DNA of 64,000 nucleotides from NCBI GenBank assembly GCA_002803225.1, contig NXFV01000624.1, positions 1-64,000 on the forward strand, in the 5' to 3' direction. Positions within the stretch are counted from its first letter, which is position 1. Each line of letters opens with the position of its first letter. Below, one piece after another: positions 57,843-64,000 of the stretch. The notes beneath the pieces are model-generated. The model did not search any database, was not told where the DNA came from, and saw only the letters and a program-made list of their open reading frames with translations. Both the position numbers and the translations under genes were made by a program. The stretch comes from Gamarada debralockiae. Lineage: Eukaryota; Ascomycota; Leotiomycetes; Helotiales; Hyphodiscaceae.

Positions 57843-60016
57843 CTACAACCCCGAGACCTTGCGAGCAGCAGAAGCAGCGCTGACGCTACCTACTCGCCCG
57901 CTGGTCTTACGAACTCCTGCTCCGGTGCTCTCCTTACCTCGCAAGTTATCGCCGCTTCGCTTTGGGCTTCCGCGGACCTTTGCAAGAGTGTTGGATCCGC
58001 TCCCCGACTTCATGGCTCCGGGGGTCTTAGGACGAGCGCCTGCTGCTACGCCGATGTTCTCGATATCGTTGCTGGAATCGTTGTCGATGGATGAGTAGAT
58101 GGTTGTGGTTGTTGTGCTGATGGATCGCTTCTCGCTGCGGCCGGGAGAGCGGGACGATTTGCGGGATGTACGCATGCGGAGTTGCCATTCGTCTTCTCCA
58201 TCCGGGCCATCCATTGAGGAACGGTGGATGGAGATCATTTCCGTCTCACGTTGGAGCATTTGCTCATCCTCGGTGGTTGTGTAGGTGGAGACATTGCGGC
58301 CATAAGGGTGGTGGCGGTCGACTGCTCGGCTAGTCTTGCGAGGTTGGCCAGGTGTGGGAGCTGGTAAACAATCTTCTTGGACACCGATACTGTTGCGCTG
58401 CTCATTGTCGACTTCTCCGAGTGGTGACCTTCGACTTCCGTTGGGAGGAGTAGCAACGCCATTGGCCATCAGATATGGTTTTGATGAAGAGACTCTTGTA
58501 GGCGTGCTTGGTGCCATGTGAGCCAACTTCTCCTTCATCTTGATCTCGAACTGCTCTTCGATCCACCATTCTCGGAATGATCCTTGGTTGAGGTGAAGCC
58601 AGTGTTGCTGAGGACCAACAACCATTCCAGGCCGCATGAACCGCATGTAGGCAATAATTTCGTTGGCAGTGAATCCATACCTATAAATCAAATACGCTCC
58701 GATCAAGCAACCTGTTCGACCAAGACCCGCTTTGCAGTGGACTGCGATCCCCTTCTTCTTAACGGTAATCATCTCATGCGCCAAAGTGATGAATTTGCGA
58801 ACAACACTCAGGGATGGGCAAGTGCCATCATCAAAGATCATATCTAAGTGCTCGATACCAAGGGCAGTGAAATACGATGGCGAATACAATTCCGAATTCA
58901 AGCGAACCACAAGGCCGATGTTACGCCCCGAAAAATGCTTCAGAACGTTCTTGAAAGGCGTAGGAAGTGTGGGATGAGCATCAACAGCCTCCAAAGTTGA
59001 GGGAAGAGTGGCGTATAGTGGAGAAGAGGGCAAGATTGGCGCAACAGGAGTATGCTGGGGTGACGCAAATGCGAGGAAGTCTGGAGTCAACCAGTTGAAG
59101 TCTCCTTGGTCAACACGCTCATATCTCTCATATTCCTCCAAATCAAATGATGGCAAAGCACAGAAGCCCTGCTCCTTCGCCCGCCAAACTCCATAAACCA
59201 CATCTTGAACGGTAATTCCATAATCTGCTTGGCTGTATCCTGCGTCGCGGAAGGGCATGAGAGGTGGGTCGGTTTGTGCGATCGGCGCAAGAGCAAGATG
59301 GGGTGCCCAGGATTGAATAAGAACCATATAGGAAGCCAGGAGGCATGCAGCATTTGCTCGACCTGAGTGTTGATATTAGAATCTAGAAACTCCAAAAAAG
59401 AGAACCAGCTACTCACTCCGCGCATCGGCTTTGCTCCAGAAAACAACTGGCTTGTCCTTGTTCTCCGGCGCTCCAAGGATATCATGGAATTGAACAGCAA
59501 ATCGGTACAGGTGTCCAATGTGCAATGGCCCAAAGTCATGGTGGAACGCATTGTACAGCAGGGTATCATCGATGGAGAAATAGTATGGAGGACTGCGGTC
59601 TCGTTGCGAAACTGCGGAGGGGCCATCAACAGCTCTTGCGGATCGCTTAGTTGGGGACCGTCGCGAAGGTTGCGGATCAGGATATGGGAAGAGGGTGTCT
59701 TGCGTCGGAGGAGTAGTGTAAGATGCTAGATACAATCGGTCTGTGTATGTTAGCCAAGTGTGCGGGAACGATTTGACGCCTGAGCGTGTCCCATGCGTTG
59801 AGCTCATCGTGCGGGCTGGGTACTGATGCCCCCTCGACCATTGAGACATAATCCATAGAGGTCATGCTAGGAACATATAACAATGATGCGCTGACAATAC
59901 TCAATGCATTGCGCAGCTGTTGTTGTTGTTGTTGAAGTGTGGTGAACATTGGAAAAGATTAAAAGCTTACCTGGTATATACTCGATGATCTGCCCATACT
60001 TTACGGCAGGTGTCAT
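57843..60016 (-). CDS. CDC14: Cdc14 dual-specificity protein phosphatase
   Basis: Three exons on the minus strand: 59971-60016, 59417-59740, 57843-59362 (629 residues), introns 230 and 54 nt. Cdc14 dephosphorylates Cdk sites (Ser-Pro) at mitotic exit and cytokinesis. The N-terminal domain starts EYIPDRLYLASY and has SPPYYFSIDDTLLYNAFHHDFGPLHIGHLYRF. The catalytic domain carries FSGRNIGLVVRLN, HLDMIFDDGTCPS (general acid Asp), and the P-loop VHCKAGLGRTGCLIG with Cys at about 333 and its Arg, followed by MRPGMVVGPQQHWLHLNQ. The C-terminal 230 residues are Ser/Arg/Lys-rich and disordered, where the family keeps nuclear export and regulatory sites. Intron 1 contains a five-copy GTT run (plus strand about 59920-59935). 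Confidence 0.95.
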
Positions 60017-60554
60017 CGTGAATGTTTGTGGTACTCTGTTTGAGACAGTCGTGGTTGCCAATTGATTTGTGGTACCGTAACGGTGAAGGAAGGCAACTTT
60101 TGCCTCCGGATGGCAGTCGCAATGGGTGTTGCGTTCGTTTTCTTTGTTTGTTGATTTGTTTTCTATAAACAAAGCATAAACCAGGAATCGATAAAGACGG
60201 ATGCTTTTATGTAGAAATAAACTGCAAACTCGAAGTACCTAATCTGATGAAGAGATAGTTGAGTTGAAGGGAGTCAGAAGTTGGTTATGAAGAATGTTTG
60301 GTGTCCATCAACGGGTTTGTGGATGTGTTGTGCTGCATCTGGAAAGAGCTAGTGTGAAGGAAAGGAATGATTCTGGTTGGTCGATCTAGCGGGAAGCAAC
60401 AGACTTAGTTTGCCATAGCAACCGCGACCCTGCATTTTGATCGCTATCAAAATTCAGCCTCTCCAGCCCTCGCAACGCTAGGTAATCTCGCATCTAGAGA
60501 TTTGATCAATGCACAGTTCTATTCTTGTGACAAAACTGCAAAAGAATCGCAAGA
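60017..60554. promoter_or_regulatory. Divergent promoter region, CDC14 / PCC1
   Basis: 538 bases between two start codons pointing apart. It must hold both promoters and leaders. No gene or clear TATA box is seen. Confidence 0.5.
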
Positions 60555-60958
60555 ATGACGACTCAAATCCCTGATCCGGAGTTTCCCTGCTCATTGTAAG
60601 GTTCTTTTCTCTTACTCGATCTGGACATTCTGACAGGCATTCCAGGATCATTGATCTACCCCTCCCTACGTCGCGCCTGGCATCTGCTGCTCTCCAAGCC
60701 TTGCGCGTTGATAAGGAACTCTCGCCCCTCGTGTGCCGATCTTTCTCTACCATTTCAGCTGCTTCGTCAAACCCAGCAGAGGATGCGACTCTTGTGCATA
60801 CTTCGGACGAAACCATCCTCAGGACCGAATACAAGGCTACTACAAATAGGATGTTGAGAGTTGCTGTCAATGGATTCATGGAGAGTTTGAGTGTTGTACT
60901 GGGTGTTATGGAAGAGCTGGATGTCGATGTTCTTGGTGTGGAGCCTGGGAAGGATTGA
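60555..60958 (+). CDS. PCC1: KEOPS/EKC complex subunit Pcc1
   Basis: Two exons, 60555-60595 and 60637-60958 (120 residues), intron 41 nt. Pcc1 is the small dimerising subunit of the KEOPS complex, which makes t6A at position 37 of ANN-decoding tRNAs and also acts in telomere upkeep and transcription. The CTAG/Pcc1 fold is visible: LPLPTSRLASAALQALRVDKEL, a short variable loop with ISAASSNPAEDATL, and the conserved end YKATTNRMLRVAVNGFMESLSVVLGVMEELD. Length is a little above yeast Pcc1 because of the loop and N-terminus. Start MTTQIPDPEFPCSL is the first ATG, and the short intron restores HSRIIDLPLP. Confidence 0.9.
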
Positions 60959-62214
60959 GACATTGAAGACCTGAGTTGAGCATGAGATGTTCAATCTCGT
61001 CGTGAAGCTTCGGTCTGTGGACGTTCTTGCCGGGCATGACTGCGAATAGAACGCAGAGGACGCTAGGATAGAGGGCCGAGCAGAACGAGAGATGGCTCAT
61101 GAAGCGCGGGAGAGTTCTTGTGCCCATAATCACTTAGCTCAGTGACTGCACCGAGAGCTCTCGCTTGGTGATTCAAACTCTCAGCGACTAGACTTGCAAA
61201 TGTGGGATCTAAAGAATTTTGCTTGCGCTAGCAATCACAGAATTTCAGAAAGGATTGTCTCCGTCTGATTGGACGAGTAGCTTACTTGATCTCTACCAAT
61301 GAAAGTCATTCAGAGATCCAAAGCTTCAGACTTGCAAGATCCAGTGACATCCAACCGACATCCAAACTGAATATTCAACTAAATCACAAATATTTCAACA
61401 CAAAATATTCTATTTCTGTTCAAAACGCCCTGGTTTCATATTTGGCCTTTTATAAATCTAATCTACTTATTTTTCCCCAAAGGGCTTATTTAAGCCTTTT
61501 TAATTATTTTTTTAATTATTTTTTTAATTATTTTTTTAATTATTTTTTTAATTATTTTTTGTTTTGTAACATATTTCTTTAACTCACATTATATCCACTT
61601 TGGTGATGTTCTTAAAGCTCAAAACTCTAGTTATATTAAGTAAAAGCAGTCTAATTAACTTATACCATTTGTTTTTGTTTTATATAAAAAGAATGGTGTT
61701 TTGTACGCAAGAATCGGGCGGTTAATGAACCTACGAATATATATTTTGCTGTTTCTTAATTTTAAGTTAGAAGTCGCTGGAAGAGTAATATATATCTGCC
61801 TTAGGCCGTAACATATTACTAAGCGATCAGCTAACTTTTTCGAATGAATGTCGAATCATGCATTCATTCGAAGAACACGGAGATAACATTGCGCGTGTTT
61901 ACGAAAAGTTTAATTTTTGCTACAGTACTGTACTGTATAAAAATACGTATTCTGTTGCCAAACCATCAGCGACAAAATCAAATCATTGCTTAATCGCGCA
62001 TGAACGTCGAATAGTCTAGATAGGGCTGGCCAGCCATCGGCCATTTTGCAGCGGTGCAGAGCGATTGCCACGAGGCTGCCGTTCAGCTGAGTCGACAATG
62101 AGCGCAGCCTGGATCATCCCAACTCAACGAATAACTTCATATACATGCCTACTCTGTGACAAGCATCCACTGCGAATCATTTTTCCTGAGATTCCCTCAG
62201 ATCCTGTCTGACTA
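60959..62214. other. AT-rich intergenic region before the HET-NACHT gene
   Basis: The first 200 bases are PCC1 3' flank. From about 61300 to 62000 the sequence becomes strongly AT-rich, clearly different from the rest of the window, and includes a 12-bp tandem repeat. No gene is seen. It marks the border between the housekeeping block and the HET-NACHT gene. Confidence 0.6.
61502..61560 (+). repeat. 12-bp tandem repeat, AATTATTTTTTT, about five copies
   Basis: Five contiguous copies of AATTATTTTTTT, the last one base short, with no mismatch. It lies within an AT-rich stretch and is not coding. Confidence 0.95.
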
Positions 62215-64000
62215 ATGCGTCTTCTAAAACGCAACAACGGCGGCGAGTTCAGCCTGACCAAGGACCTTTTTGGCGACGATATTCCCAAATATGCTATCCT
62301 TTCGCACACATGGGGAGCAGATACAGAAGAGGTCACCTTTAGAGACCTGGTGGATGGGACTGGCAAGGGCAAGGCTGGCTACGATAAGATCCGTTTCTGT
62401 GGAGAACAGGCTAGACGCAACGGCTTACAATACTTTTGGGTCGATACCTGCTGTATCGACAAATCCAATAGCGTTGAGCTTCAAGAGGCTATTAACTCAA
62501 TGTTTTGCTGGTACCAGAATGCGACTAAATGCTACGTCTATCTATCGGATGTTTCGATAAAGAAGCGGAAAGCAAGCGATCAGTTCTTTGAGTATACTTG
62601 GGAATCAGCTTTTCGGTCAAGTAGATGGTTTACCCGGGGTTGGACTCTTCAAGAGCTTCTTGCGCCAAGTTCAGTTGAATTCTTCTCCCGAGAAGAAAAC
62701 TGTCTAGGTAACAAGAGGACTTTAGAGCAACAAATTCACGAGATAACGGGAATTGCTATCACAGCGCTTCGAGGTACCCCTCTGTCTCAGTTCGATATCA
62801 GCGACCGATTGTCATGGGCAGAAAACCGTCAGACTACGCGCGAAGAAGACAAGGCGTACTCGCTATTTGGTATTTTCGATATCCAAATTCCCCTCCTTTA
62901 TGGCGAGAAGAAAGACAAGGCGTTTAAGCGGCTCCTGGAGGAGATCAACAAACCTTTAAAGAGTAAGCGTATAACTTCGGTCTATATCCTGTATAGTAAT
63001 CAGAGCAAGCACTAACTAGTATCTTAGGTCTCGATTGTCTTCCGTCCGCTGCCGATGCACTGTTCAATTCATACAACAAACAACACGCACCTACCTGCCT
63101 CCTTAACACCCGAGTCGACTTGCTACAAGAGATATATAGCTGGGCTGATGGACAAGATGAGAGGTGTATCTTCTGGCTAAATGGCCTGGCTGGTACAGGA
63201 AAGTCGACGATTGCTCGCACTATTGCCCGCAGATACTTCGATCAAAAGCGTCTTGGGGCCAGCTTCTTCTTCTCAAGAGGTGGTGGAGATGTTGGCCATG
63301 CTGGCAAGTTCTTTACAAGTTTTGCTGTACAGCTTGCGCGCAATATACCACAAATTCAACGATTTATTTCCGATGCTGTTATAGAGCAAAATGATATTGC
63401 GAACCAGTCTCTCCGCGACCAGTGGCACCACCTTGTCTTCCGCCCACTGTCAAGGCTAGAAGGTAGCTTATCTCTATCCTCATACGTGCTTATAGTCGAT
63501 GCCCTTGACGAGTGCGATAATGAAGACCACATTCGGATGATCCTACAACTCTTAGCTGAGGCTCGATTGCTGAAGATCCGACTGCGGGTGCTGATCACTA
63601 GCAGACCAGAGGTTCCAATCCGATATGGTTTTTGCCAGATTCCTCATGCTGAGCACCACGACTTCATCCTCCATAATATAGAAGCGGCTATTGTGGACCA
63701 TGATATCTTCACCTTTCTGCAACACGAGATGGGGTCGATTAGACAGAAATGGGCTCTTGGAACTGGCTGGCCAGGTGAGCAAGCTCTTAGAAAACTGGTT
63801 GCAAACGCTAGTGGCCTCTTCATCTGGGCTGCAACCGCTTGTCGGTTCATCCGAGAGGGAAGAGGGTACGCAGCGAAGAGGCTGTTGATGATGCTGGAAA
63901 GCAGCACATCTACTCTAGCACCAGAACACCATCTGAACAACGTCTACACGACAGTCCTCAAGAGTACGATTCACGAAGAATACCTGGAAGCAGAGAAGGA
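62215..64000 (+). CDS. HET-NACHT NLR-type protein, 3' end beyond the window
   Basis: Exon 1 is 62215-62962; after a 65-nt intron, exon 2 starts at 63028 and is still open at 64000. The HET domain fills residues 1-240 with all family blocks: YAILSHTWG, FWVDTCCIDK, WYQNATKCYVYLSDV, SRWFTRGWTLQELLAP, and DRLSWAENRQTTREEDKAYSLFGIF. Next comes a short SLDCLPSAADALFNSY linker, which I recall as typical of HET-NACHT proteins. The NACHT NTPase then has Walker A GLAGTGKST and Walker B VLIVDALDECD, followed by ITSRPEVPI as sensor. In such fungal NLRs (for example Podospora HET-E and HET-D) NACHT senses through a C-terminal repeat domain and HET triggers cell death on recognition of non-self. The C-terminal repeat type (WD40, ankyrin or TPR) is not visible here. 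No frame break is seen. Confidence 0.93.

Noticed and set aside
57859..58521. Plus-strand frames opposite CDC14.
   Set aside because: They lie opposite the disordered Arg/Ser-rich tail and show no domain.
1..64000. CRISPR arrays, operons, bacterial promoters or intact transposons.
   Set aside because: This is fungal nuclear DNA. No spaced direct-repeat array, no transposase or reverse transcriptase frame, and no terminal inverted repeats were found by eye.

Overview
The window is fungal nuclear DNA, most likely from a filamentous ascomycete (Pezizomycotina). The support is short introns (mostly 44-110 nt, GT-AG, often with CTAAC-like branch sites), a group III hybrid histidine kinase with six HAMP units, an HET-NACHT protein, and general protein style. 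A Leotiomycetes-like source is my guess from protein flavour only. Gene models below were built by hand from reading frames and splice sites; every multi-exon model called with confidence of 0.55 or more closes in phase.

Layout. 1-1 kb: two decayed genes on the minus strand, a DHHC-palmitoyltransferase-like piece and a DAL5-type MFS transporter. 2.7-6.3 kb: a large C2H2 zinc-finger protein. 6.6-7 kb: a sugar-transporter fragment. 7.4-8.9 kb: an alpha/beta hydrolase. 9.5-10.6 kb: an A-rich stretch of decayed coding sequence. 11.2-14.8 kb: dUTPase, pyridoxal kinase and PCNA. 15.5-19.6 kb: an unrecognised gene and a second C2H2 protein. 22.4-31 kb: a long F-box protein and, divergently, a Munc13/Ync13-like protein. 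33.5-38.9 kb: the osmosensing histidine kinase Nik1/OS-1. 39-45.9 kb: a 7-kb stretch with no gene I can defend. 45.9-61 kb: a dense housekeeping block (Nam8/Csx1-like RNA-binding protein, Laa2-like AP-1 accessory protein, Nsp1 nucleoporin, ATP synthase inhibitor IF1, 14-3-3, Cdc14 phosphatase, Pcc1 of KEOPS). 61-64 kb: an AT-rich stretch, then an HET-NACHT NLR-type gene that runs off the right edge.

The most unusual object lies inside the histidine kinase gene. Its third intron is 1,251 nt against 46-98 nt for the others, and it sits 18 nt after the phospho-acceptor histidine codon. It holds a same-strand decayed coding region with a GIY-YIG-nuclease-like motif set followed by two duplicated C2H2 fingers. 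The place (a very conserved coding site, removed by splicing) and content (a nuclease-like domain plus DNA-binding fingers) resemble a homing-type mobile element in a nuclear spliceosomal intron.

Functionally, dUTPase and PCNA (DNA replication) flank pyridoxal kinase. Cdc14, 14-3-3, Nsp1 and Pcc1 are core cell-cycle, transport and tRNA-modification genes, with no sign of a metabolic cluster. Decayed genes gather at the left edge, at 6.5-10.6 kb and inside the kinase intron. Several have stop codons of the kind made by C-to-T change, consistent with, but not proof of, repeat-induced point mutation.
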